A stretch of 44,515 nucleotides of DNA, taken from positions 1-44,515 of the forward strand of contig JAFTIH010000026.1 in the NCBI GenBank assembly GCA_017456985.1, read 5' to 3'. Each line of letters opens with the position of its first letter. Positions within the stretch are counted from its first letter, which is position 1. The stretch is from Clostridia bacterium. GTDB lineage: Bacteria > Bacillota > Clostridia > Oscillospirales > CAG-272. Under the pieces are notes generated by a model. The model saw only the letters and a list, made by a program, of their open reading frames with translations. It was not told where the DNA came from and did not search any database. Of this stretch, positions 15,859 to 24,103 are shown piece after piece. Made by a program: the position numbers and the translations under genes.

Positions 15859-16860
15859 ATGAAAAACGTACTCGTCATCGGCGCTACGGGCGCTATGGGA
15901 ACCTACCTCGTCCCCATTCTTTTAGCTAAGGGCTACACCGTCACGGGCGTGACGCTGGAGGACGCCGTTTCTGACCGCGAAAACCTCACCTACGTCAAGG
16001 CAAATGGCCACGATATCGACTTTATCCGTGCCGAGCTTGCGAAGGGCTACGACGGCGTCGTCGACTTTATGTCCTATCCCACCACCGAAATGTTTGAGCC
16101 CTTTATGGACGCCTATCTTTCGAGTGTGTCGCATTACATCTTCCTCTCCACCTACCGCGTGTATTCCTACGATACCCCCATCGTGGAGACCTCGCCCCGC
16201 GTTTACGACCGTGAGCGCCCCGACACCTTTGTGGATGATAGAGAATACTGCATCTACAAGGCAAAGGAGGAGGATATGCTCCGCGCCTCGGGCAAAAAGA
16301 ATTTCTCCATCGTGCGCCCCGCCATCACCTATTCCAAGCGCCGCTTCCAGCTCGTTACGCTGGAGGCTGAGATCGTTGTACGTCGTATGCTCGAAGGCAA
16401 AAAGCTCGTGCTCCCCGAGGGCGTTATGGATAAGCAGGCAACGATGAGCTGGGCAGGCGATGTCGCGAGAATGCTTGACGCCGTGCTCTTCAACGAAAAG
16501 GCGATGGGCGAGACCTACACCGTTGCCACCGCCGAGCACCACACCTGGCGCGAGATCGCCGAGATGTATAGGAGGATCGGCGGTCTTGACTACGTCACCG
16601 TGGATAACGAAACCTTCCTTGCGCTTTGGGGCAGCGGCAACGTCTATTGCCGCCAGCAGCTCGACTACGACCGTATGTATAACCGCGTGGTGGATAACAC
16701 CAAGATCCTCGCCTTAATGGGCGAAACGCAAGACGACCTTATACCGCTTGAAGAGGGACTTCGCAGAGAGCTTGCGGGCGTGACGCTCGACGATATCCTC
16801 GACCACCCCGACGCAAACGCGCGGATGGACGCCTATCTCGCCTCACTTGCAAAATCATAA
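15859..16860 (+). CDS. NAD(P)-dependent epimerase/dehydratase (extended SDR)
   Basis: 333-residue extended short-chain dehydrogenase. The Rossmann motif is IGATGAMG (7-14) and the catalytic pair Tyr130-Lys134 (YCIYK) is present with a Ser/Thr at LSTYRVYS (96-103). IVRPAITYS and the WREIAEMYRRIGG C-terminal region are typical of nucleotide-sugar epimerases and related reductases. Fifteen bases after the dehydroquinase-like gene with AGAAGGAG; ends at a good terminator. Which sugar or sugar acid it handles is not evident. Confidence 0.85.
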   Translation: MKNVLVIGATGAMGTYLVPILLAKGYTVTGVTLEDAVSDRENLTYVKANGHDIDFIRAELAKGYDGVVDFMSYPTTEMFEPFMDAYLSSVSHYIFLSTYRVYSYDTPIVETSPRVYDRERPDTFVDDREYCIYKAKEEDMLRASGKKNFSIVRPAITYSKRRFQLVTLEAEIVVRRMLEGKKLVLPEGVMDKQATMSWAGDVARMLDAVLFNEKAMGETYTVATAEHHTWREIAEMYRRIGGLDYVTVDNETFLALWGSGNVYCRQQLDYDRMYNRVVDNTKILALMGETQDDLIPLEEGLRRELAGVTLDDILDHPDANARMDAYLASLAKS

Positions 16861-16869
16861 AAAAGCGAA

Positions 16870-16901
16870 AGAGCAAACACAAGCCGTGTTTGCTCTTTTT
16901 G
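16870..16901. terminator. Terminator between convergent genes
   Basis: GAGCAAACAC-AAGCC-GTGTTTGCTC followed by TTTTT, with an A-rich left flank; it serves the SDR gene and the convergent AraC gene. Confidence 0.85.
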
Positions 16902-17747
16902 TCATCGTTTCCCTGTGAAATAGGTACGCGGTGAGGTGCCGTAGTGGCGGTGAAATGCCTTGAAGAAATAGGAATAACTGCCAAAGCCCGCATCCTCGGC
17001 CGCTTTTTCAAGTGGCACGCCCTTCCGCACGGCCGCTACCGCGTGTGAAAGACGCTTGTGCAAGATATATTGCGAAAGGGACATTCCTGTCGCGCGGGCA
17101 AATGCTACGGTAAGCTGATAACGGCTCACCAAAAGCACCCGTTGCAGATGAGAGAGTGTCAGTTTTTCTTTCAAATGTGCCGTCACATAACGGCAGATGT
17201 TTTGCACGGCGGGATCCCTTTCCACGCCTGCGCCGCCCTCCGACACGCGCCGCGCGTCATACAGCAAAAAGAGAAGAGAGAGAATGGATAACTGAATACG
17301 GGATGCCCGCATTGTGATCTTGTTTGTTTCATCGGCAAGCGCGCAAAGATCATTGAGAATCAATCGCATCGCATCGACAGGGTATTCCTCGTGCGTGATG
17401 CAGTTTCCCACTCCTGCCGGGTGTGCGCCGAACACCGTCAGAAGCGGAAGCTCACTGTCCCATAGCGCGGATAGAATGGCTTGGGAAAAGTAAACGGACA
17501 GCCGCTCGTGTACGCCATCGCCCATAAAGCAGAAGGAGCGGATCTCATCGGGGGATAGGATCACCAAATCTCCCGGTGCGAGCGCGTAAGCGGTTCCCTC
17601 GACGGAGCAGATCGCTTCCCCTTGCAGCAAGATGGTTACGGCAAAGGTGTCATCATAATAGTCAAAAGGGGTACTTGGGTGAGGTCCGTGCTCCTCAATG
17701 GTGTGTACGATGCGAAAGCTTTCGCCTGTAAATTCATGCTTCGGCAC
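16902..17747 (-). CDS. AraC-family transcriptional regulator
   Basis: 281 residues; cupin sensor about 25-105 (DDTFAVTILLQGEAICSVEGT) and double helix-turn-helix about 180-280 (LTLSHLQRVLLVSRYQLTVAFARATG, VPLEKAAEDAGFGSYSYFFKAFHRHYG, ending SPRTYFTGKR). The start is GTG at 17745-17747, inside the end of the MFS gene (14-base overlap), with AAGGAAG upstream. Unlike the other AraC genes here it lies downstream of, and in one operon with, its presumed target transporter. Confidence 0.87.
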   Translation of the reverse strand: MPKHEFTGESFRIVHTIEEHGPHPSTPFDYYDDTFAVTILLQGEAICSVEGTAYALAPGDLVILSPDEIRSFCFMGDGVHERLSVYFSQAILSALWDSELPLLTVFGAHPAGVGNCITHEEYPVDAMRLILNDLCALADETNKITMRASRIQLSILSLLFLLYDARRVSEGGAGVERDPAVQNICRYVTAHLKEKLTLSHLQRVLLVSRYQLTVAFARATGMSLSQYILHKRLSHAVAAVRKGVPLEKAAEDAGFGSYSYFFKAFHRHYGTSPRTYFTGKR

Positions 17748-18975
17748 GCTTTTTTACTTCCTTTCGATAAAAATATCCGCCCGTAAGCAAAAGTAAGGAT
17801 GCCAAGAGGGCGATCGCGCCGAGCGCGGTAAAGGTCGCGCCCCAGCCGAGCTGCTCGGAGAGCAGACCAATGCTGAAGGAGGAGAGAAAATCTCCTGCGT
17901 GAACGGAAAAATTGATGATGCCCACAAGCAATGCTACCTCTGTGCGCGCAAAGTGGCGAATGGGGAACAGACTGAGCAAAAAGGTCAGTGCGGCGGTCAT
18001 GGAAACGGCGTTGATGACAAACAGGATGAGCGTTAAAATGAGAGACGCACTGCCGCAAAGCATGATCGTCAAAAGGCAGACTCCCGACAAGGCGAACGCG
18101 CCTGCGGAAAGAAATTGTAAATTAGCGGCGCTCCGTCCCAGCCTGCCGCCTAAGATCGCTCCTGTAATTTGCATGCAGGGAACGAAAACGGTCACGATGA
18201 TGGACGTGCTCTCGCCAAGAGCAAAGACGTCGTTGACAAACGAAGGGATCCAAAGGGACACGCTCTCGCGCAAAAGCCCCACGCAGCCTGCGCCCGCAAT
18301 CACGAAAACAGTACCGTGTGCGAAAAGCTGCTTGAACAGCGGCGTCCTGCTCGGCGTCGCCTTTTCTGCCGCGGGCGTCGGGGCAGGCGTGCTTTTTTCT
18401 TTGCGCTTGGTGAGGCGCGGCATCCATACGCACCATACGATCCCGAGCAAAAGAAGCAGGACGGAAACCGTGAAAAAGACAGACTGCCAGCAGAGATACC
18501 GAATCATAAAATACGCAAACACGTAGTTGAAAAGCCCGCCGACGGCACCGATGGTGTTCATCGCAACCGCGCCGCGTGACAGGCGCGGCTCTTTTAACGT
18601 CTCGGCGAAGATCTGCGTCACGCCGCAAAGAAGGGTGGATTGCAGAAATCCGTTTACACCCCACAAAACTGCCATCACGGGAATGCTCGTTGCTTCGGGA
18701 AACAGAAAATTGATGAAGGCGACCGCAAATAGCTCGATGGCAATCACCTTTTTTGCGTCAAGCTTTTTCATCGCAAAGCCGCTCACCAGCTGCCCGAAGG
18801 CGTTACACAGGGCAAAGGCGGAGGAAACCGATCCTGCCGCCGCACGGGAAAAGCCCGTTTCCTCAATAATGGTAAGCAGACACGCGCTGTAGTCCGAGCG
18901 ACCGATATAAGAAATTAAGTAAGCGAGCCACGCGATCAGAATGATCCCGGCGGCGCGGCGGTTTTCACGGGACAT
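17734..18975 (-). CDS. Major facilitator superfamily transporter
   Basis: 413-residue membrane protein with twelve predicted helices in two six-helix halves separated by a charged loop at about 190-220 (KRKEKSTPAPTPAAEKATPSRTP). The opening LAYLISYIGRSDYSACLLTI and the pattern of conserved loops recall the organophosphate/anion group (GlpT/UhpT) and related sugar-acid transporters. It is the only MFS importer in the window and could bring in the substrate of the sialidase, aldolase or dehydroquinase modules around it. Promoter at 19005-19033; AGAGGTG precedes the ATG. Confidence 0.87.
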   Translation of the reverse strand: MSRENRRAAGIILIAWLAYLISYIGRSDYSACLLTIIEETGFSRAAAGSVSSAFALCNAFGQLVSGFAMKKLDAKKVIAIELFAVAFINFLFPEATSIPVMAVLWGVNGFLQSTLLCGVTQIFAETLKEPRLSRGAVAMNTIGAVGGLFNYVFAYFMIRYLCWQSVFFTVSVLLLLLGIVWCVWMPRLTKRKEKSTPAPTPAAEKATPSRTPLFKQLFAHGTVFVIAGAGCVGLLRESVSLWIPSFVNDVFALGESTSIIVTVFVPCMQITGAILGGRLGRSAANLQFLSAGAFALSGVCLLTIMLCGSASLILTLILFVINAVSMTAALTFLLSLFPIRHFARTEVALLVGIINFSVHAGDFLSSFSIGLLSEQLGWGATFTALGAIALLASLLLLTGGYFYRKEVKKRAEA

Positions 18976-19004
18976 AAGGACACCTCTTTTTTTTCGTTAC
19001 TCCT

Positions 19005-19033
19005 ATTGTACGAGGGTAACAAGGAAAAGTCAA
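19005..19033 (-). promoter_or_regulatory. Promoter of the MFS-AraC operon
   Basis: Minus strand TTGACT (19033-19028), 17-bp spacer, TACAAT (19010-19005). Confidence 0.75.
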
Positions 19034-19130
19034 TGTTCTTTTTAATCAAAAACATTTCCATTTTTCCGATTTTGCAATGCAGATGGTTTTATCATGTCAA
19101 GCACCTGTATAAAATCTCACCCTGCACACA

Positions 19131-19162
19131 AAAAAACGCTTCCGTTTCGGAAGCGTTTTTTT
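19131..19162 (-). terminator. Terminator of the sialidase-like gene
   Basis: AACGCTTCC-GTTT-CGGAAGCGTT flanked by A and T runs, just past the stop at 19168. Confidence 0.85.
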
Positions 19163-19167
19163 CTCTT

Positions 19168-20217
19168 TTATTTTTCCACACGCAAAACCACGTGGTTGAC
19201 GTTGACCCTCGGTCCGTCGTAGCTGATGGAGTATTGCACGAGCAGGAAATCGCCCTGCTCATCCGTGAGGTTCAGGTTGTTCGAATAAAAGCAAAGTCCC
19301 TTTGTATCGTGTAGGAAGGTTCCCGCATCCCAGCTCGTCGCATCGGTCGAGGTGTAGAACACGAAGCCTTTTTCCTGCGCTGCTCTTCCGTGCAGAATAT
19401 ACACCCCATCAAGATAACCGATCTGCGGGTTGCGGATGCCCTCGTTTAAGTGACAGGGCGGAAAGAGCGTCCAGGTTTCCCCAAGATCCTCGCTCACTGC
19501 GTGATCCATTTCCGTTTCCGCCTGCTCGTTGTAGGCGTACGCGTGCAGCTTGCCGTCCGCGTCAAAAATTATCGCACCGTACCCACGTCGCTCGTAGGGA
19601 AGACCGATGACCGAAACCTCTTTGAAGCTTTTGCCGTTGTCCGTGCTCTTATAAAGACGGTAGCTGTGTTCGGGTGCCGTGCCGAGAAATTCGGGATAGG
19701 GGTGGTGCATCACGTAGATGTCACCCCGATAGATGCGCGCGTCGTAGGTCCTGCCTGCAAGAGGCGAATATTCGACGGGCTCGCTCCACGTTTCACCGCC
19801 GTCCGTGCTGCGGATGACCGTAGGCGTGTGCCAGGGCGTGCAGCAGCCGAGGTTGGTGCCCTCGTTGCGCAGACAAAACGCCACAAGCGTGCCGTCATCG
19901 CAAACGACCGCCTTTTCGACCGAGATCATATAAATGCCGTCCTCAAAGCTTTCCACGGAATAGGGAAGCTTTTTTACAGGCGAGTACGTCTTGCCCGCGT
20001 CGCCCGACGTGCGATACTCGATCCATCCGTAAGGAGAATGCCCCTCCCAGCGCTTTGCCGAGCAGTTGGAATTGAAATCGATAAAGGAGGTGGGAGAGAA
20101 GCGTGCGAGCGCGTGCGACATATGACCGCTTCGCCCACGGCTTTGGTTGTCAACGTAACGCGTCGGCTCCTCGAAATGGACGGTATAGCCCTCGCGCTTA
20201 ACGGATAAATAGCTCAT
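19168..20217 (-). CDS. Sialidase-fold (BNR/Asp-box) six-bladed propeller protein
   Basis: 349 residues with at least four Asp boxes: SGDAGKTY, STDGGETW, STDNGKSF and SEDLGETW, spaced as blades of a sialidase-type propeller. There is no signal peptide, so it is cytoplasmic. The ATG at 20217 is fixed by GAAAGGAG; 22 further codons are open upstream but carry no ribosome site. Such proteins are called exo-alpha-sialidases by similarity, but many act on other sugars or are not hydrolases. Its promoter (20251-20279) carries the operator shared with the aldolase gene at 21324, so both probably answer to the AraC protein encoded between them. Confidence 0.8.
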   Translation of the reverse strand: MSYLSVKREGYTVHFEEPTRYVDNQSRGRSGHMSHALARFSPTSFIDFNSNCSAKRWEGHSPYGWIEYRTSGDAGKTYSPVKKLPYSVESFEDGIYMISVEKAVVCDDGTLVAFCLRNEGTNLGCCTPWHTPTVIRSTDGGETWSEPVEYSPLAGRTYDARIYRGDIYVMHHPYPEFLGTAPEHSYRLYKSTDNGKSFKEVSVIGLPYERRGYGAIIFDADGKLHAYAYNEQAETEMDHAVSEDLGETWTLFPPCHLNEGIRNPQIGYLDGVYILHGRAAQEKGFVFYTSTDATSWDAGTFLHDTKGLCFYSNNLNLTDEQGDFLLVQYSISYDGPRVNVNHVVLRVEK

Positions 20218-20250
20218 AAAAAGCTCCTTTCGCAGGTTTGCCTTGTCTTC

Positions 20251-20279
20251 ATCATACCACGCGATTTGAGGAGAAACAA
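20251..20279 (-). promoter_or_regulatory. Promoter of the sialidase-like gene
   Basis: Minus strand TTGTTT (20279-20274), 17-bp spacer, TATGAT (20256-20251); both boxes are a little off consensus, as expected for an activated promoter. Confidence 0.65.
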
Positions 20280-20289
20280 GCATTCATTC

Positions 20290-20316
20290 GGACAATTCCT
20301 TGCACTTTTTGGACAT
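20290..20316 (-). promoter_or_regulatory. AraC-type operator, two direct half-sites 21 bp apart
   Basis: Minus strand: ATGTCC (20316-20311) and ATTGTCC (20296-20290), offset 21 bp, ending 10 bp before the -35 box. The bases before the second half-site (TGCAAGGAA) are identical to those at the operator 21239-21266. It touches the stop codon of the AraC gene. Confidence 0.65.
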
Positions 20317-21164
20317 CATTTTGCTTCCTTACGGTAAACGCCGGGTGCCACCCCCATATGACGCTTGAAAAACGAGGTAAATCCACTCTCGTTTTCAAAG
20401 CCGAGCAGAAGTCCGATCTCCTTGATGCTTCTTTCGCTCATCCGCAAAAGCCGCCGCGCGTAGGAGAGCTTTTGCGCTGTGATATAGTCCGAAAGCGAGC
20501 ACCCCATCTCCTTTTGAAAGAGCCTGCCGAGCTGCTTGGAGGATAAAAAGCAAGCCCCCGCCACGTCCTCACAGCCGAGAGGACGGTGGATGTTCTGCTC
20601 AATAAATTCCTTTGCCGCCGTCAGGCGCGCGTCCTCGTTCGTTTGCGGGCGCGCGGGGGGCGTGAGTGCCATCGCGTCAAAGAGCATCAATAGCACCTCA
20701 AGCATCTTCCCGCCAATCAGGTGGGGCGCAAAAACGTCCCGCCGTTCCCCCAGCCGCAAAAGTGCGTCCGCATAGCCGCCGAGCGCCTCGCCAAGGAGCA
20801 CGACGCCTGCCTCCGCCCCATCCAAAAACGAGCTGCCCCCCGTGCCGTCGAAGGAAAAGGCGATGGTCATTTTGAGTGGCTCGCCCGCGCTGTCAAGATA
20901 CTTGTGCGGCACCGCGGGCGGCAAAAAGAGAGCTTCCCCCGCCGCGGCAGAGAAGACCTTTTCTCCGACGGTGTAGCGCACGCGCCCCGAAAGCATAAAA
21001 TGCACCTCATAAAAGCCGTGGGCGTGCGAAAGATGCTTCATTCCGCCCTCAAGCTCCCGCTCGCTGAGAAATTCAAGCCACAAAAAGCGCAATCCCCCCA
21101 CCTCGGGGACACTAAGACGGCGAAGCGTGACGGCGCGCTCCGCGGTATAGGAAACGATGTTCAT
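20316..21164 (-). CDS. AraC-family transcriptional regulator
   Basis: 282 residues; sensor cupin about 25-115 (HAHGFYEVHFMLSGRVRYTVG) and double helix-turn-helix about 185-282 (CEDVAGACFLSSKQLGRLFQKEMG, RSIKEIGLLLGFENESGFTSFFKRHMG). ATG at 21164 with GAAGGAG. It stands between the divergent HpcH/HpaI aldolase gene and the downstream sialidase-like gene; identical operators in front of both make it the likely activator of both. Confidence 0.9.
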   Translation of the reverse strand: MNIVSYTAERAVTLRRLSVPEVGGLRFLWLEFLSERELEGGMKHLSHAHGFYEVHFMLSGRVRYTVGEKVFSAAAGEALFLPPAVPHKYLDSAGEPLKMTIAFSFDGTGGSSFLDGAEAGVVLLGEALGGYADALLRLGERRDVFAPHLIGGKMLEVLLMLFDAMALTPPARPQTNEDARLTAAKEFIEQNIHRPLGCEDVAGACFLSSKQLGRLFQKEMGCSLSDYITAQKLSYARRLLRMSERSIKEIGLLLGFENESGFTSFFKRHMGVAPGVYRKEAK

Positions 21165-21193
21165 TTCGCTCTCCTTCTTTCATTTTCGCCCCT

Positions 21194-21222
21194 ATTATAC
21201 CGCCGCGCGCGCGCAAATGCAA
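21194..21222 (-). promoter_or_regulatory. Promoter of the AraC gene 20316-21164
   Basis: Minus strand TTGCAT (21222-21217), 17-bp spacer that is an alternating GC tract, TATAAT (21199-21194). Confidence 0.7.
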
Positions 21223-21238
21223 TCCTTTTTTTGAAAAA

Positions 21239-21266
21239 AATGTCCGATTTTTGCAAGGAAATGTCC
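21239..21266 (+). promoter_or_regulatory. AraC-type operator, two direct half-sites 21 bp apart
   Basis: AATGTCC at 21239-21245 and AATGTCC at 21260-21266, on the same face of the helix, ending 10 bp before the -35 box of the aldolase promoter. Confidence 0.7.
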
Positions 21267-21276
21267 CTCTCTGAAA

Positions 21277-21305
21277 TTGACGGCATACGCACGGCGTGGT
21301 AAGAT
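21277..21305 (+). promoter_or_regulatory. Promoter of the HpcH/HpaI aldolase gene
   Basis: TTGACG (21277-21282), 17-bp spacer, TAAGAT (21300-21305). The start codon is only 18 bases beyond the -10 box, so the leader is very short. Confidence 0.65.
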
Positions 21306-21323
21306 GGTCGTGAGGTGATTCGT

Positions 21324-22097
21324 ATGACGTTAAAGGAAAGAATGCAAAACAAAGAAAAGCTCATCGGTATGTATATCCAGCTGACCGACATCAGCATCTC
21401 CCGTATCGCGGGACTGTCGGGGTATGACCTCATTTGGGTGGATACCGAGCACAGCTATATGTCAAACGAAACCCTGCTTGCCCACGTGATGACCGTCAAG
21501 GGCACGGGCACGCCCGTCGTCGTGCGCGCACCGCAGGATGACCTGACCGCCACCAAGCGCATCCTCGAGATGGGCGTTGACGGCATCATTTTCCCGATGG
21601 TGAGAACGCGCGAAGAAGCCGACCGCGTGATCGCCTCCACGATGTACCCGCCCTACGGCAACCGCGGCTTCGGTCCGATGAACGCGAGCGACTACGGGCT
21701 CACCGACCCCTTCGTCTATACGGCGAAAAACCAAAACGAGCTTTGCCGCTTGATCCAGATCGAGCACAAGGATGCCGTAGAGAACCTTGACGAGATTATG
21801 GAAAATCCCTATATCGACGGCTTCATCATCGGCGCCAACGACCTTGCAGGCTCGTACGGGATGCTCGGAGAGCATTTTTCCGAGCCGATCAGCGCCGTCA
21901 TCCGCGACGTCATCCGCCGCCTGCACGCGCGGGGAAAGACGGTCGCCATCGCCGCAGGCGGCTTTACGGACGAGGTGATCGCTCACTGGTGCTCCTTCGG
22001 TGCCGAGATGCTCTTTGCGGGTGCCGATTTCGATTTCATCCGCGAATGCGCAAGGCAAAACCGCGAGCGGCTGCTCAAATACCACAAAAACGCATAA
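21324..22097 (+). CDS. HpcH/HpaI-family class II aldolase
   Basis: 257-residue pyruvate-dependent aldolase expected to split a 2-keto-3-deoxy acid to pyruvate plus an aldehyde. Family motifs: GYDLIWVDTEHS (active-site Asp/Glu-His), VVVRAPQDD, the metal-binding IQIEHKDAVEN glutamate, GANDLAGSYG Asp, and PPYGNRGFGPM. The ATG at 21324 is preferred to an in-frame GTG at 21315 because GAGGTG (21312-21317) is at the right distance only for the ATG. Substrate not determinable; 2-keto-3-deoxy sugar acids or 4-hydroxy-2-oxo acids are usual. The last codons are duplicated together with the terminator at 25494. Confidence 0.88.
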   Translation: MTLKERMQNKEKLIGMYIQLTDISISRIAGLSGYDLIWVDTEHSYMSNETLLAHVMTVKGTGTPVVVRAPQDDLTATKRILEMGVDGIIFPMVRTREEADRVIASTMYPPYGNRGFGPMNASDYGLTDPFVYTAKNQNELCRLIQIEHKDAVENLDEIMENPYIDGFIIGANDLAGSYGMLGEHFSEPISAVIRDVIRRLHARGKTVAIAAGGFTDEVIAHWCSFGAEMLFAGADFDFIRECARQNRERLLKYHKNA

Positions 22098-22160
22098 AAA
22101 AGAGCTTGCAGAGCCTGGCGCGTCCGCTTGGGACGGCTTCCTTCTCTGCAAGCCCTTTTT
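22082..22160. terminator. Terminator repeat, copy 1 (includes last codons of the aldolase gene)
   Basis: AGAGCTTGCAGAG pairs with CTCTGCAAGC across a GC-rich inner hairpin (GCGTCCGCTTGGGACGGC), followed by a T run. The block from 22082, which includes the codons for the last four residues and the stop, is repeated almost exactly at 25494-25571. It lies between convergent genes. Confidence 0.85.
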
Positions 22161-22162
22161 TG

Positions 22163-23002
22163 TTACTGCGATAGGATCACGCTTTTGCGATATGCCCCCG
22201 GCGTCATCCCGTTTTGCTTTTTAAAAAACGCGTTAAAATAGTATTCGTTCGGAAATCCCAATTGTTCGCTGATCTGCCTGATGGAGAGGGTTCCGTCGGC
22301 AAGAAGCCGCTCACTCTCCTGCGTGCGCCGTGCGCGCACGTACGCCGCAACGCTGACACCCTCCTCCCGCAAAAACAACCTCTCAAGCTGTTTGGGACTC
22401 AAATATACGTAAGCGGCAAGCTCGCCCACCGTGATGGGAGAACAGACGTTGTCGTCGATATACGATTTTGCCAGCGCAACGCGCGCGTCACGCTCTAGGG
22501 CGCGTTCTTTCTTTTCGGGGAGAGCGGCGCAAAGACGCAGAAAATGGAGCACGCACTCGGCGGCGCGCAATGCAATAACGCTCTCCGAGAGGGGCGCGTC
22601 GGCGTGCTTCTCGTGGCAGATCGCGTCGATGCAGGCAAGTGCGGAGCTCGGTGTTTTTCCCGTCAAGTACGGCGGCACGGGAGCGACGTTGGTGCAAAAG
22701 GTCAAGGCGTATTTGCGGGTGCCCGCTGCGCTTTCCAATACGCAATGGCTGACGGCGGGCGCGATCAGCAAAAACTCTCCCGCAAAAATGCGGAGCGCCT
22801 TGCCCTTGATCTCATAGACCTGCTCTCCCTCGCTCACCATATGAATTTCAAAATGCGTGTGATGATGTCTTTTTTTCGTAGCGCTCGCCAGATCCTCGGA
22901 AACGGTACTGCGCTTTACGTAGCAGTCCGTGAGCGACAAGGCGGAAAACAAGTCGCTTTCCGTATTCTCTAATGCTTTCGTTTGGTTGAATAAAATATCC
23001 AC
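22163..23002 (-). CDS. AraC-family transcriptional regulator
   Basis: 279 residues. Cupin sensor about 35-120 (HHHTHFEIHMVSEGEQVYEIKG) and double helix-turn-helix about 180-275 (ITVGELAAYVYLSPKQLERLFLREEG, LSIRQISEQLGFPNEYYFNAFFKKQNG, then TPGAYRKSVILSQ). I take the GTG at 23000-23002 as start because GAGG lies eight bases upstream and the promoter at 23035-23063 excludes the longer open frame. Divergent from the DapA-family aldolase and sialidase-like operon. Confidence 0.86.
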   Translation of the reverse strand: MDILFNQTKALENTESDLFSALSLTDCYVKRSTVSEDLASATKKRHHHTHFEIHMVSEGEQVYEIKGKALRIFAGEFLLIAPAVSHCVLESAAGTRKYALTFCTNVAPVPPYLTGKTPSSALACIDAICHEKHADAPLSESVIALRAAECVLHFLRLCAALPEKKERALERDARVALAKSYIDDNVCSPITVGELAAYVYLSPKQLERLFLREEGVSVAAYVRARRTQESERLLADGTLSIRQISEQLGFPNEYYFNAFFKKQNGMTPGAYRKSVILSQ

Positions 23003-23034
23003 ATCTGACCTCGAAAACAGTTTTCTATGAAAAA

Positions 23035-23063
23035 AGTATATCACACCGTGAGCTGTTTTGCAA
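23035..23063 (-). promoter_or_regulatory. Promoter of the AraC gene 22163-23002
   Basis: Minus strand TTGCAA (23063-23058), 17-bp spacer, TATACT (23040-23035). It abuts the operator at 23067-23094, so the regulator could control itself. Confidence 0.65.
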
Positions 23064-23066
23064 TAG

Positions 23067-23094
23067 AATGTCCCGAAAACATAAAAAAATGTCG
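23067..23094 (+). promoter_or_regulatory. AraC-type operator, two direct half-sites 21 bp apart
   Basis: AATGTCC (23067-23073) and AATGTCG (23088-23094), ending 10 bp before the -35 box at 23105: same geometry as at 21239 and 20290. Confidence 0.65.
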
Positions 23095-23104
23095 GTCGCG
23101 CATA

Positions 23105-23133
23105 TTGACCGCACGGGGCGCACCTCGTATAAT
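23105..23133 (+). promoter_or_regulatory. Promoter of the DapA-family aldolase operon
   Basis: TTGACC (23105-23110), 17-bp spacer, TATAAT (23128-23133). Confidence 0.75.
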
Positions 23134-23156
23134 GAAGAAAAAGGAGGGATATCTTT

Positions 23157-24086
23157 ATGCAAATGCTTACGACCATGATCACCCCGTTCTGCACGGACGG
23201 AAGTGTGGATTACGAAACCGCATTGCGGTACGTAGATTTTTATTTTGATAGCGGCATCGACGGCATTTTTTCCGTCTGCCAATCGAGTGAGATCTTTTAT
23301 CTTTCGCTGGAAGAGCGCGTGAAGCTCAACACGCTCGTTTACCGTCGCGCCAAGGAGCTTGAAAAAAAGCACGGGCGCCCCTTCACCGTCGTTTCTTCGG
23401 GACACGTTTCGGACAGCCTCGAAGGGCAGGCAGAGGAGCTGAACGCCATTTGGAGATCGGGCACGGACGCCCTTGTCCTGATCACCAACCGCCTTGATGC
23501 GAAGAACGAGGGGGACGACGTCTTTATCGAGAATTGCCGCCGCCTTATCGAGCGCTTGCCCCAAGACGCAAGGCTTGGACTTTATGAATGCCCCTACCCC
23601 TACAAGCGCCTCGTGACGCCCAAAATTTTCGATTTCTGCCTTGACGTGGGAAGATTTGATTATATGAAGGACACCTGTTGCGATGCCGCGACGCTCCTCG
23701 CCCGAAAAAAGCAGTTGGAAGGAAGTGCCTTCCGTCTGCTCAACGCCAACTGCCAGACGCTCTATGAAACGATGACGGGCGGCGGTGACGGCTATTGCGG
23801 CATTATGTGCAATTATCACCCCCGTCTTTACGCCCGCCTTCGGGAGCTGGCTGTAAGTGACCCCGAGCGCGCCCGTCGCCTCGGTGATTTGCTCGGCACG
23901 CTCGGCTTTATTGAAAACGGCTTGCCCTATCCGATGAGCGCAAAATATCATATGACGCTTTGCGGCATCCCGACCGAGCAGATCGCCCGTAAGCCCGACT
24001 GCGCCCCGCTTACCGAGTATCAGATGGGATGCGTGCGTCAGCTCAAAGCGATCACGGACCGCCTTGAAGAAGAGTTTTGTAAATAA
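23157..24086 (+). CDS. DapA/NanA-family (DHDPS superfamily) aldolase
   Basis: 309-residue class I aldolase of the dihydrodipicolinate synthase/N-acetylneuraminate lyase superfamily. Lys171 in DYMKDTCCD is the Schiff-base residue, Tyr143 in LYECP the proton relay, and QSSE (42-45) replaces the usual GTTGE/GSTGE carboxylate loop. These departures say it is neither a standard DapA nor a standard NanA; a lyase for a sialic-acid-like or 2-keto-3-deoxy sugar acid is plausible. AAGGAGG precedes the ATG. It heads an operon with a sialidase-fold protein 17 bases downstream, under an AraC operator. Confidence 0.86.
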   Translation: MQMLTTMITPFCTDGSVDYETALRYVDFYFDSGIDGIFSVCQSSEIFYLSLEERVKLNTLVYRRAKELEKKHGRPFTVVSSGHVSDSLEGQAEELNAIWRSGTDALVLITNRLDAKNEGDDVFIENCRRLIERLPQDARLGLYECPYPYKRLVTPKIFDFCLDVGRFDYMKDTCCDAATLLARKKQLEGSAFRLLNANCQTLYETMTGGGDGYCGIMCNYHPRLYARLRELAVSDPERARRLGDLLGTLGFIENGLPYPMSAKYHMTLCGIPTEQIARKPDCAPLTEYQMGCVRQLKAITDRLEEEFCK

Positions 24087-24103
24087 ATAAAGGAGTATTT
24101 GCT

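Noticed and set aside
23003..23194. Extended N-terminus for the AraC gene 22163-23002
   Set aside because: The extra 64 codons cover the gene's own promoter and the neighbouring operator and encode no conserved sequence.
23025..23951. Minus-strand open frame opposite the DapA-family aldolase
   Set aside because: Shadow of the aldolase coding strand with no ribosome site and no recognisable domain.
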